A DNA stretch of 49,524 nucleotides, taken from contig DATBMA010000049.1 in NCBI GenBank assembly GCA_036555105.1, positions 1 to 49,524 on the forward strand, read 5' to 3'. The notes beneath the pieces were generated by a model. That model did not search any database. It was not told the DNA's origin and was given only the letters and a program-made list of their open reading frames with translations. A program made the position numbers and the translations under genes. Below, one piece after another: positions 1 through 7,112 of the stretch; the stretch's first letter is position 1, and every line of letters begins with the position of its first letter. This stretch comes from DATBMA01 sp036555105 (GTDB lineage: Bacteria > Actinomycetota > Acidimicrobiia > Spongiisociales > ZC4RG35).

Positions 1-120
1 GAGATCGGGGAAGCCCCCGAGTTCTATTACGCCGAGGGTTACCACCAGCAGTACCTGGGCAAGAACCCCAACGGTTACGACTGCCACGCGAGAACGGGCG
101 TCCCCTACCCGGAGTCATGA
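1..120 (+). CDS. msrA: Peptide-methionine (S)-S-oxide reductase MsrA, C-terminal 39 residues (5' end outside window)
   Basis: The window opens inside a reading frame that ends at the TGA at 118-120. The visible residues include YYAEGYHQQYL and KNPNGYD, the hallmark C-terminal substrate-pocket segment of MsrA, which reduces the S-epimer of methionine sulfoxide in oxidised proteins in the cytoplasm using thioredoxin. One cysteine remains in the tail, in the area where MsrA resolving cysteines usually sit. The catalytic GCFWG motif lies outside the window. The gene is convergent with the S41 peptidase at 363-1739. Identity is secure from the conserved block, although only the tail is visible. 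Confidence 0.93.
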   Translation, partial: EIGEAPEFYYAEGYHQQYLGKNPNGYDCHARTGVPYPES

Positions 121-362
121 GTCTCTCGTCTTGAGTCTCAAAACTCGAAGCTTGACCGGCGGGCTCTCGTGTCATGCGGCCCGACCGCCTTGGTCAGCTG
201 ACCCAGGTGGCGACTGTGATCCCGGTCTCGTCGCTCGTGGCCGGGACCCAGTCCGGCGCTCTCAACATGTACTGATCGGTGCTGCCATGGCTACCGCCCG
301 GGAGTTTCCCCTAGGGCTCTACGTGAGACCGTGAGACCGTGAGACGTATGACGTGAGACTCT
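121..362. other. Gene-free convergent intergenic region, msrA to S41 peptidase
   Basis: This stretch of 242 bases lies between the two convergent stop codons. I see no credible coding frame. The left end (about 121-146) carries GTCTC/GAGTCTC-like words in the sense direction of msrA. The right end carries a tandem GTGAGAC array reaching to 3 bases before the stop codon of the minus-strand gene. Nothing recognisable lies in the middle. Confidence 0.7.
322..359. repeat. GTGAGAC-type tandem array 1
   Basis: Three perfect CGTGAGAC octamers (322-345) are followed by GTATGAC (346-352) and GTGAGAC (353-359). The array ends 3 bp before the stop codon of the S41 peptidase. It belongs to a family of short arrays found at six further or related places in this window. 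Confidence 0.85.
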
Positions 363-1739
363 CTAGAGCCCGCCCAGCTTGACCGCCTCCGCCACCAGGT
401 CGGCGACGGACAGATCATTGGGCAAGTCGGCGGCTATGTCTGGGATCACCCCGGTACCCCCGAACGAGTTTCCCTCGGCTGTCACCCAGCGGGCGGTGGT
501 GAGCTTCAGGGCGCCACCGTTTTGGAGGTTGAACCTCTGCTGGACCGTGTTCTTCCCATAAGTGGGCTCACCCACGATCATCGCCCGCCCGGCTTCCTGG
601 AGGGCGGCGGCGGTGACCTCCGATGCCGAAGCGCTCGACCCGTTGACGAGGACCACCATCGGGATCTCGCGGGCGATGCCGCGCTCGCGGACGTGATAAG
701 GCGTGTCTGACCCCGGGGACTGGGTCCGGAGGATGACTCCGTCTTCCAGGAACTCGCTCACGATGTTGACGGTCGCTTCCAGAGAGCCGCCGGGGTTGTC
801 CCGCAGATCGAGCACCAGCGAGTTGGCGCCGTCCGCCAGCAGCCCACCGAGGGCGTTCTCGACTGCCCGATCCGCCTGCTCCAAAAAGACGTTGAGCCTC
901 AAGTAGCCGACATCACCGACGACCTCGGAGTCGAGGATTGGGATGTCGACCGCAGCCCTTTCGATTTCGAAATCGAGCTCTGAGCCCTCGCGGTCGACCG
1001 TGATCTCCACGGTGGTTCCCGCCGGGCCTCGCACCTTGGATGTGACCAGGTCGACCGACAGGCCATCGATCGACTCTCCGTCGACGGCCACGATCACGTC
1101 TTCTGCCTCGACTCCGGCCCGCTCGGCGGGCCCGTCTGGGATGGTGGAGGTCACAACGAGCCGGCACTCTTCCGAGATGACCGTGCACGAGTCGTCGCCG
1201 GCCTCCGGCTCTGGGTCCTCGTCGGTGGCCACCAGGGCCCCGATGCCCTCGACGTGGCCTGAGTCTTCTTCCCGGAGCTGTTCCAAGGCGACCGGGTCGA
1301 AATAGGCGCTGTTGGGGTCCAGCACCTCGATCACCATCGAGGCGAGCATCGCCTCCGCCATATCGGCTTCGGCGGCCTCGAGACCGGACGCCTTCTCGCA
1401 GGCCTCCCGGAACTCTTGAGAGGGCATCGGGCAAACGAAGGGGTCGCCGTCGGAGGTCGCAGCCGGCCCACCGATCGATTCGAGGCCATGAAGGGCGGCA
1501 TCGGCGAGCACCTGGTCCTCGATGGGATCGACGTAGTTGTTCTGGATCAGGTGATAACCCTCGCAAACGAGGTCGAGATCGGTCTTGCCGCTCCCGCAGT
1601 CGATCAAGGTGAGATCGCGGCCATCGGCCGTGGTGACGACAGTGGTAGTGGTGGAGGAGGGGGAGTTGACAGGGGCGAGGCAGCCGCCCGCCAGGAGCAG
1701 GACCAGGCAAGAGGCGGCGAGCTTCCGCACGCCGACCAT
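363..1739 (-). CDS. S41-family C-terminal processing peptidase, lipoprotein, with PDZ domain
   Basis: This 458-residue secreted protease resembles CtpA/Prc, which cleave proteins near their C-termini in the cell envelope. The N-terminus is a lipoprotein signal with lipobox LAGGC (Cys20), followed by a Ser/Thr-rich linker. A PDZ domain covers roughly 165-262 and the S41 core about 270-440. The catalytic pair can be placed by the family spacing of 25 residues: Ser371 in SSASASE and Lys396 in EPTYGKNTVQ. Four extra cysteines in the N-terminal half (about 48, 59, 103, 114) suggest disulfides outside the membrane. It lies 22 bp downstream of a second S41 gene on the same strand, so the two are probably co-transcribed paralogues. 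The substrate is unknown. Confidence 0.9.
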   Translation of the reverse strand: MVGVRKLAASCLVLLLAGGCLAPVNSPSSTTTTVVTTADGRDLTLIDCGSGKTDLDLVCEGYHLIQNNYVDPIEDQVLADAALHGLESIGGPAATSDGDPFVCPMPSQEFREACEKASGLEAAEADMAEAMLASMVIEVLDPNSAYFDPVALEQLREEDSGHVEGIGALVATDEDPEPEAGDDSCTVISEECRLVVTSTIPDGPAERAGVEAEDVIVAVDGESIDGLSVDLVTSKVRGPAGTTVEITVDREGSELDFEIERAAVDIPILDSEVVGDVGYLRLNVFLEQADRAVENALGGLLADGANSLVLDLRDNPGGSLEATVNIVSEFLEDGVILRTQSPGSDTPYHVRERGIAREIPMVVLVNGSSASASEVTAAALQEAGRAMIVGEPTYGKNTVQQRFNLQNGGALKLTTARWVTAEGNSFGGTGVIPDIAADLPNDLSVADLVAEAVKLGGL

Positions 1740-1761
1740 TCAAGTCACCGGGCGCCGATAC

Positions 1762-3207
1762 TCAACCGCCTGAAAGGGCTACCTCTACGGCTTCTTCGAT
1801 GCTGAGGTCCCCGCCGACGTCTGCTCGGCGGTCTGGAGTCAGTCCGCCGGCCACGCTCGCGCCAGACGGGGTGGTCCAGTGGGCGATTGTCAGCCGGAGC
1901 TCGCCGCCGTTACGCAGTGAGAATGGTCGTTGGACCGTGTCCTTGCCGTAGGTGGCCTCACCGATCAGCGTGCCGCGCCCGCGCTCCTGGATGACGCCTG
2001 CCAGGGCTTCGGCTGCGGAGGCGGTGAGGCCGTTCACCAGCACCCGCAGCTCGATTCTGCCCGAGGTGGCGAGGCCGCCCTCGACCGCGGGGTAGTCGAA
2101 GTCGCCGTCGATTCCCGAGCTCTTCAAGATCAGCCCATCGTCGAAGAACTCGGAGCCGATGATGACGCCAACGGCTACGAGGCCGCCCGGGTTGTCGCGG
2201 AGGTCGAGGACGATCGTGTCCGCCCCTTCGTCGAGAAGCTCTGAGAGGCCCTCATGGAAATTGACCGGGGCATCGATGCTGAATTCGGCCAGCCGGATGT
2301 AGCCGACTCTGGACCCGACCATTCCCACCGTCACCAGGGCGTCGAGTGTCTCGCTGCGGGTCAGCACTATCTCTCTTATTTCACCGGTCTCCCCGTTCTC
2401 GACCTCGAGGCTCAGATCGCTGCCTCCTACACCGAGCATCTCCAATGCGGCGTCTTCGAGGGTCATGCCCTCGACCTCACGGCCGTCGATCGACCGGATC
2501 ACGTCCCCGTCGCGGATGCCGGCCGCCCCGGCCGGGCTCTCTGGGACGTAGTAGGCAACTGTCAGCGGGCAAGTGGGCCCGATGGCGACGCAGTCGCTAC
2601 CGGCCGCGTCCTCGGCAACCAGCAGCACGCCGACTCCGGGCACGGCTCCCAGGCCGTCGAGGGCATCCACCAGCTCGGCGGCTATGTAGTGGCTGTTGGG
2701 GTCGAGAGTCGTGGCCACCAGATTCTCGATCCCGGCGTCGACCAGCGTGGCGATCTCGACAGGATTGCGCTCGAGTCGGGACGACACAGCATCACACACA
2801 CCCATGAAGGTCTCATCCGGCACCGCGCAGACAAACGAGTCGACCGGCACATCTAGGCGAGAAGGCCCGTTGTAGGCGTTGATTCCGTCCTCTAGGGCGC
2901 CGGCCATCACCTCTCTGGACGGCGGGGCGACATGGTTCTGCTCGACGAGGGCGACGACCTCGCAAAGGGGGGAAAATGTGACCGGCGGGGCAGAACAGCC
3001 CTGCAGGGACACCGATACGGCGGGGATGGTCGTGGTAGGGGCGGCGGACAGGGTGGTTGGCGAGCTGGTGGTGGCGGTCGGCGACGCCGGCGTGGTGGCC
3101 GCCCCGGGGCTGCCGCACGCTGTGGCGAAAACCAGCAGGGCCAGGGTCCCGGTGCTCAACGGCAGGGCCCGCATCCAGTTCATGATGCCCATTCTGGGCG
3201 CGCTCAT
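1762..3207 (-). CDS. S41-family C-terminal processing peptidase, lipoprotein, with PDZ domain (paralogue)
   Basis: This is a 481-residue relative of the neighbouring S41 protease. A hydrophobic signal ends at Cys31 (FATAC, lipobox-like) and leads into a Thr/Ser/Pro-rich linker (about 35-65). A PDZ region covers about 190-285 and the peptidase core 290-460. Catalytic Ser397 (in LTASAAE) and Lys422 (in EATYGKDTVQ) keep the 25-residue family spacing. Cysteines at about 71, 82, 127 and 138 mirror those of the paralogue, so the N-terminal domain is shared. The start at 3207 is the first ATG; Met6 and Met9 in the same frame are alternatives. It is divergent from the amidohydrolase with only about 30 bp between the starts. 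Confidence 0.9.
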   Translation of the reverse strand: MSAPRMGIMNWMRALPLSTGTLALLVFATACGSPGAATTPASPTATTSSPTTLSAAPTTTIPAVSVSLQGCSAPPVTFSPLCEVVALVEQNHVAPPSREVMAGALEDGINAYNGPSRLDVPVDSFVCAVPDETFMGVCDAVSSRLERNPVEIATLVDAGIENLVATTLDPNSHYIAAELVDALDGLGAVPGVGVLLVAEDAAGSDCVAIGPTCPLTVAYYVPESPAGAAGIRDGDVIRSIDGREVEGMTLEDAALEMLGVGGSDLSLEVENGETGEIREIVLTRSETLDALVTVGMVGSRVGYIRLAEFSIDAPVNFHEGLSELLDEGADTIVLDLRDNPGGLVAVGVIIGSEFFDDGLILKSSGIDGDFDYPAVEGGLATSGRIELRVLVNGLTASAAEALAGVIQERGRGTLIGEATYGKDTVQRPFSLRNGGELRLTIAHWTTPSGASVAGGLTPDRRADVGGDLSIEEAVEVALSGG

Positions 3208-3226
3208 GAGCTTGAGGATCGGCTCC

Positions 3227-3232
3227 TATGGT
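3227..3232 (+). promoter_or_regulatory. -10 element TATGGT, leaderless promoter of the amidohydrolase
   Basis: TATGGT is followed by 7 bases and then ATG (3240). This spacing puts the transcription start at or next to the start codon. There is no ribosome binding site, and the pattern recurs at ten other genes here. Confidence 0.55.
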
Positions 3233-3239
3233 GCCCGGC

Positions 3240-4334
3240 ATGAGGGCGCTGGTCCGCATCCGCCCGCTCGTGGGCGAGGAGCGCCACCTGGTCATCGATG
3301 GCGAGCGATTCGTCCAAGCCGACGGGCGGGTCGACCGGGAGATCGAGACCGAGGGCCTCTGGGCGCTTCCCGGGCTGGCCGATTGCCACTGTCATCTGGC
3401 GGCAGACACCCTTGACGACATGTCCAAGCCGGCGCGCTTCCCCCAGGTGCGCACGCGGGCATTTGCCGAGGTCACAGCAGGAGTCTTCCTGGTGGCCGAC
3501 AAGGGATGGATGGACGCGGTCGCTCTGAGGGTGGTGGGTATTCCCCCTCGGCGGCGACCCGACTTCGTAGGAGCCGGCCGGATCATCACCTCCCATGGGG
3601 GTTACTACCCGGGGTTTGGGGTGGAGACCGATGAGGCCGGCCTGGCGGCGGCGGTGGCGGCTGCACTCCCCGCACAGGGTTGGGTGAAGCTGATCGGAGA
3701 CTGGCCTCGCAAAGGGGTCGGGGCCGTCACCAATTTCCCCGAGGCGGCGCTAGCGGTCGCTGCCAGGGTCGCACACGCCGGAGGCGCCCGCATCGCCATC
3801 CACACCATGGCCCCAGAGACGCCGGGAATGGCGGTCAGGGCCGGGATCGACTCGATCGAACACGGGCTGTTCTTGACCGAGCCCGACCTCGACCTGCTCG
3901 GGGCTCGCGGCGGGGCGTGGGTGCCCACCGTCAACTGCGTTGCCGGGTTGATCGAGCGCATCGGGCCTGAGCGGAGCGGGGGCAAGTTGCTCCAGCAGGG
4001 TCTGGCGAACATCCGCGATCTGATCGGCTCCGCTCCCGGAAGGGGGGTGGCGGTCCTGGCCGGCACCGATCTGGCCCTACCCCATGGGGAGGTGGCAAAG
4101 GAGGCGATCGACCTTGGGGCGGCCGGGCTCTCGCCGGAGGCGGCGGTGGCCTCGGTGTCGACCGCCGCCTACGACTATTTGGGGGTTTCACCTGGCCTCG
4201 TGGCCGGCGCCCCCGCCGACGCCGTGTTCTTCGATCGTGATCCTCGCGAGGACCTGAGGGTTCTCACCCGCCCCGTTCTGGTCCTTCGTCATGGCCGAGT
4301 CTTGGCGGCAGCTCCGTCGGAGACGACTGGCTGA
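3240..4334 (+). CDS. Amidohydrolase-superfamily metal-dependent hydrolase
   Basis: This 364-residue cytoplasmic protein is of the imidazolonepropionase/prolidase-like amidohydrolase type. Numbered from ATG 3240, the metal-site elements are in order: HxH at His50/His52 (DCHCHLA), Lys150 (candidate carboxylated lysine, WVKLIG), His188, His208 (SIEHGLF) and Asp277 (LAGTDLA). The C-terminal strand segment ends with the family's PADAVFFD-type motif. An ATG 12 bases upstream (3228) is in frame but lies inside the probable -10 hexamer, so 3240 is preferred. It is followed 23 bp later by a methyltransferase with its own promoter. The substrate cannot be assigned from sequence. Confidence 0.85.
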   Translation: MRALVRIRPLVGEERHLVIDGERFVQADGRVDREIETEGLWALPGLADCHCHLAADTLDDMSKPARFPQVRTRAFAEVTAGVFLVADKGWMDAVALRVVGIPPRRRPDFVGAGRIITSHGGYYPGFGVETDEAGLAAAVAAALPAQGWVKLIGDWPRKGVGAVTNFPEAALAVAARVAHAGGARIAIHTMAPETPGMAVRAGIDSIEHGLFLTEPDLDLLGARGGAWVPTVNCVAGLIERIGPERSGGKLLQQGLANIRDLIGSAPGRGVAVLAGTDLALPHGEVAKEAIDLGAAGLSPEAAVASVSTAAYDYLGVSPGLVAGAPADAVFFDRDPREDLRVLTRPVLVLRHGRVLAAAPSETTG

Positions 4335-4344
4335 CCTGGCCCTC

Positions 4345-4350
4345 TACCGT
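4345..4350 (+). promoter_or_regulatory. -10 element TACCGT, leaderless promoter of the O-methyltransferase
   Basis: TACCGT is followed by 7 bases and ATG 4358, in the 23-bp gap after the amidohydrolase stop. No ribosome binding site is present. Confidence 0.5.
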
Positions 4351-4357
4351 CACCCTG

Positions 4358-5026
4358 ATGAAGACCGTCCCCCTGACCCCTGAGCTCCACGCCTATCTGG
4401 TCGCCCACTCGACCGGTCTAGGGCCAGACGCGACCGAGCTGATCGAGGTGACCCCTGGCCTCACCGGCATGCCCACAATGCAGGTGCCGGCCGAGCAGGC
4501 GATGTTGCTCAGGTTCTTGGTCGCCGCCCTGGGCGCCCGCGACGTGCTCGAAATCGGGACCTTCACCGGATTGTCTGCGATGGCGATGGCCTCGGGGCTG
4601 CCGCCCGGTGGCCGGGTCGTGTGTCTGGATCGCAGCGCAGAATGGACCGGAATCGCCCAGGCCTATTGGAAGCGCGCCGGAGTTGGCGACCGGATCGAGC
4701 TGCGACTCGGGCCGGCCCTCGAGACGCTCGCCGCGATGGATCCCACGGAGACGTTCGACTTCGCCTTCATCGATGCCGACAAGCTCTCCAACCTCGCCTA
4801 CTACGAGGCCGTGATGGATCGGCTCCGACCCGGCGGGGTCATTGCGGTCGACAACGTCTTGTGGAGCGGCCGGGTGGTCGATGCCTCCGATACCACCGAG
4901 GAGACGGAAGCCATACGGCGCTTCAACGACCACGTCGCCGGCGACCCCAGGGTCGAGGTGGTGGTCCTGCCTTTGGCCGATGGGATAACGCTGATCCGGC
5001 AGAACAGGGCGGAGGCATCGGGATGA
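4358..5026 (+). CDS. Class I SAM-dependent O-methyltransferase (CCoAOMT/COMT-like family)
   Basis: This 222-residue cytoplasmic enzyme is of the family that includes caffeoyl-CoA and catechol O-methyltransferases. SAM motif I is VLEIGTFTG (63-71). The divalent-metal residues Asp139 and Asp141 (FIDADK) and Asp165-Asn166 (VDNVLW) are all present, so a Mg-dependent methyl transfer to a vicinal-diol or catechol-type acceptor is expected. Length is typical for the family. The stop codon overlaps the start of the next gene in ATGA, which implies translational coupling with the thioesterase. The acceptor is unknown. Confidence 0.92.
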   Translation: MKTVPLTPELHAYLVAHSTGLGPDATELIEVTPGLTGMPTMQVPAEQAMLLRFLVAALGARDVLEIGTFTGLSAMAMASGLPPGGRVVCLDRSAEWTGIAQAYWKRAGVGDRIELRLGPALETLAAMDPTETFDFAFIDADKLSNLAYYEAVMDRLRPGGVIAVDNVLWSGRVVDASDTTEETEAIRRFNDHVAGDPRVEVVVLPLADGITLIRQNRAEASG

Positions 5027-5436
5027 GCCAGACGGGCGCCCCCAGCACGTTCATAGAGGCGATGGGAATGGTCATAGAGGAAGTGACCGCCGAGTCGGTG
5101 GTAGGGGCTCTGACCATTGACGACCGCCACCTGCAGCCCATGGGGCTGGTCCACGGCGGTGTTTATGCCGCCTTGGCCGAGACCCTGGCCTCATATGGAG
5201 CCACCCAATGGGCGATAGACCACGGGTCCTTCGGGGCGGTGGGCCTGTCCAATACGACCGATTTCATCCGGGCAACCCGGTCGGGCACGCTGCGCGCCGA
5301 GGCCACCCCCCTTCACCAGGGTCGCAACCAGCACCTCTGGCAAGTCGTGACCACCCGGTCGGAGGACGGCAAGGTGTCAGCCCTCACCCGGGTGCGCCTG
5401 CAAATCGTCCACGACCCGACAACCCTTGGGGGCTGA
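5023..5436 (+). CDS. PaaI-type hotdog-fold thioesterase
   Basis: This 137-residue protein belongs to the PaaI/YdiI acyl-CoA thioesterase family. The diagnostic loop GLVHGGVYAALAET (41-54) contains the HGG turn and the acidic Glu53 in the catalytic position of the family. A single hotdog domain fills the protein, and such proteins usually form tetramers that hydrolyse aryl- or acyl-CoA. The start ATG at 5023 overlaps the methyltransferase stop (ATGA). A longer upstream frame exists only as read-through of the methyltransferase region in another frame. The physiological acyl-CoA is unknown. Confidence 0.9.
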   Translation: MSQTGAPSTFIEAMGMVIEEVTAESVVGALTIDDRHLQPMGLVHGGVYAALAETLASYGATQWAIDHGSFGAVGLSNTTDFIRATRSGTLRAEATPLHQGRNQHLWQVVTTRSEDGKVSALTRVRLQIVHDPTTLGG

Positions 5437-5464
5437 ACGGTCGCGGGGCTGAGCTCCGGTCATC

Positions 5465-5527
5465 CGTGAGACCCCGAGACCGTGAGACCTCGAGACCTCG
5501 AGGCCTCGAGACCGTGAGACGTGAGAC
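5465..5527. repeat. GTGAGAC-type tandem array 2 (perfect 8-bp period)
   Basis: Seven consecutive octamers of the form C[GTC][TC]GAG[AG]C run from 5465 to 5520, in order CGTGAGAC, CCCGAGAC, CGTGAGAC, CTCGAGAC, CTCGAGGC, CTCGAGAC, CGTGAGAC, and a final GTGAGAC occupies 5521-5527. The octamer period is exact. The array sits in the 163-bp gap between the thioesterase and the BMP transporter gene, both on the plus strand. It is the only array here not in a convergent gap. Confidence 0.9.
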
Positions 5528-5599
5528 GGTTTTCGCGTCCTGGCGGCGTGAATCGCGACCTGGCATCCTCGCCGCCTCAAATCCGAGGGAGGAGCCAAG

Positions 5600-7060
5600 T
5601 TGGACGGCACGGAGAATGGGGGCCCGGCCACGGGCGACGGCGGCATGGACGAGACCCAGCCGATGGAGCCGGTATCCGATGGCAGCGGTGGTGCGGCCGC
5701 CGGAGGAGCAGCCGGGGGAGGGGCGGCGTCCGGTGGAGGAGGATCGAGCCTCAACTGGCTCTGGTGGGTGATCGGCATCCTGGTAGTTGCGGGCGTCGTC
5801 TACTGGATCTCGCAGTCGGGCTCGACCACGTCGACCACCGGCACGACCCAGGCGCAGGCCAGCACGACCACCCAAGCCCAGTCGTCGACCACCGCGGCTC
5901 CTTCGACAACCGCGCCGGTCGAGAGCACGACCACTGCAGCCGCTGAGCCGTTGAAGTTCGGCATGATCCTGGTGGGCCCCCGCGATGACCATGGCTGGTC
6001 TCAGGCCCATTTCGAAGCCGGCGAGTATGTGGAGTCCGAGCTTGGCGCAGAGATGATCGTGGCCGACAAGATCAATGTCGCCGACTCTCCCGACTACGGA
6101 GTCGCCCAGGCAGTCGACGACATGGTCGCCGACGGCGCCCAATTGGTCTTCGCCACCTCCGACGACATGAAGGACGGCATCCTCGAGGCTGCTGCCGCTC
6201 ATCCGGATGTCCCCATGATCTGGTCATCGGGTGACTCGGCCTGGGCCGATGGAAACGCCTACCAGGCCAACCTGACAAACCTCGGCAACGTGATGGGGAG
6301 GATGGAATACGGCAAGATGATCGCCGGCTGCGCAGCGGCCCTCCAGACCCAGACGGGCTCGATCGGCTATCTGGGGCCGCTCATCAACGACGAGACCAGG
6401 CGGCTCGCCTCGTCGGCCTTCCTGGGGGCGAACTATTGCTACAACAGCGTCCGCACGGAGACCCCGGCCGATCTCAAGTTCGCGGTCAACTGGATCGGCT
6501 TCTGGTTCAACATCCCGGGCGTGACCCTCGATCCCGACACGGTCACCAACGACTTCTACGACGGGGGGGCCGACGTAGTGATCTCGGGGATCGACACGCC
6601 GAACGCCATCACGATTGCCGGGTCCCGCTTCGCGGCCGACGAACAGGTCTGGGCGATCCCATACGACTATCGCGGTGCATGCGATCAGGCGCCGGCGGCC
6701 TGCCTTGGGGTCCCGTACTTCAACTGGGGCCCGTCATACAAGGACATCGCCAGCTCGGTGGCCGACGGAAGCTTCACCGCTCAGTTTCAGTGGATCGGGC
6801 CGGATTGGGCCTACTTCAACGACCCCGCCTACTCAATGATCGGATTCGAGATGGGTCAGGGTCTGTCGGCGGAGAGCCAGGGGGCCCTGTCCCAATTCAT
6901 CGCCGGATTGGGCGACGGATCGATCAACCTGTTCACAGGTCCCCTCAACTACCAGGACGGTTCGGCCTTCCTGGGTGACGGCGAGGTGGCTACCGACCAG
7001 CAGATCTGGTACCTCCCTCAACTCCTCGAGGGCATGGAGGGAGCCTCGAGCGCACCGTGA
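5600..7060 (+). CDS. BMP-family (PnrA/TmpC/Med-like) substrate-binding protein of a nucleoside-type ABC importer, membrane-anchored
   Basis: The protein has 486 residues and starts with TTG at 5600, behind a strong GAGGGAGGAG ribosome binding site. Residues 1-50 are Gly/Ala/acidic-rich. One transmembrane segment (about 51-70, LNWLWWVIGILVV) is followed by a Thr/Ser/Ala-rich linker (about 72-117) and a BMP ligand-binding domain (118-480), which opens with LKFGMILVGPRDDHGW. BMP proteins bind purine nucleosides or related ligands. Unlike most, this one has no lipobox cysteine and seems held by a signal-anchor with the domain outside. The downstream ATPase and two permeases complete the importer. 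Ligand specificity is inferred only from family and context. Confidence 0.9.
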   Translation: MDGTENGGPATGDGGMDETQPMEPVSDGSGGAAAGGAAGGGAASGGGGSSLNWLWWVIGILVVAGVVYWISQSGSTTSTTGTTQAQASTTTQAQSSTTAAPSTTAPVESTTTAAAEPLKFGMILVGPRDDHGWSQAHFEAGEYVESELGAEMIVADKINVADSPDYGVAQAVDDMVADGAQLVFATSDDMKDGILEAAAAHPDVPMIWSSGDSAWADGNAYQANLTNLGNVMGRMEYGKMIAGCAAALQTQTGSIGYLGPLINDETRRLASSAFLGANYCYNSVRTETPADLKFAVNWIGFWFNIPGVTLDPDTVTNDFYDGGADVVISGIDTPNAITIAGSRFAADEQVWAIPYDYRGACDQAPAACLGVPYFNWGPSYKDIASSVADGSFTAQFQWIGPDWAYFNDPAYSMIGFEMGQGLSAESQGALSQFIAGLGDGSINLFTGPLNYQDGSAFLGDGEVATDQQIWYLPQLLEGMEGASSAP

Positions 7061-7065
7061 TACTC

Positions 7066-7101
7066 ATCGGGGGGAGGACGTGATGGCGCCCTCCCCCCGA
7101 T
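7066..7101 (+). promoter_or_regulatory. Perfect 12-bp hairpin between binding protein and ATPase genes (attenuator or mRNA-stabilising stem)
   Basis: ATCGGGGGGAGG (7066-7077) is perfectly complementary to 7090-7101, with a 12-base loop. It has no U-tract, so it is unlikely to be a full terminator. The left arm contains the only good Shine-Dalgarno sequence upstream of the ATPase. Such stems often lower expression of ABC components downstream of the binding protein. Confidence 0.8.
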
Positions 7102-7112
7102 CTCCATCATGA
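7083..7112 (+). CDS. Nine-codon leader ORF (MAPSPRSPS) overlapping the ATPase start
   Basis: ATG 7083 has a GGGGAGG ribosome binding site 5 bases upstream. The frame reads nine codons and stops at TGA 7110-7112, overlapping the ATPase ATG 7109 in ATGA. Most of the codons lie in the right arm of the hairpin at 7066-7101, so translating it would open the stem. No homologue can be recognised at this size. The arrangement is seen directly; the role is inferred. Confidence 0.45.
   Translation: MAPSPRSPS

Noticed and set aside
131..334. Small reading frame after msrA
   Set aside because: It has no ribosome binding site or homology-like features, and its end lies within a repeat array.
3228..3239. 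Upstream ATG (3228) as start of the amidohydrolase
   Set aside because: It lies within the TATGGT hexamer positioned 7 bases before ATG 3240, so it would not be in the transcript if the gene is leaderless.
7066..7101. Intrinsic terminator after the BMP gene
   Set aside because: No U-tract follows, and the ATPase start codon lies only 8 bases after the stem.
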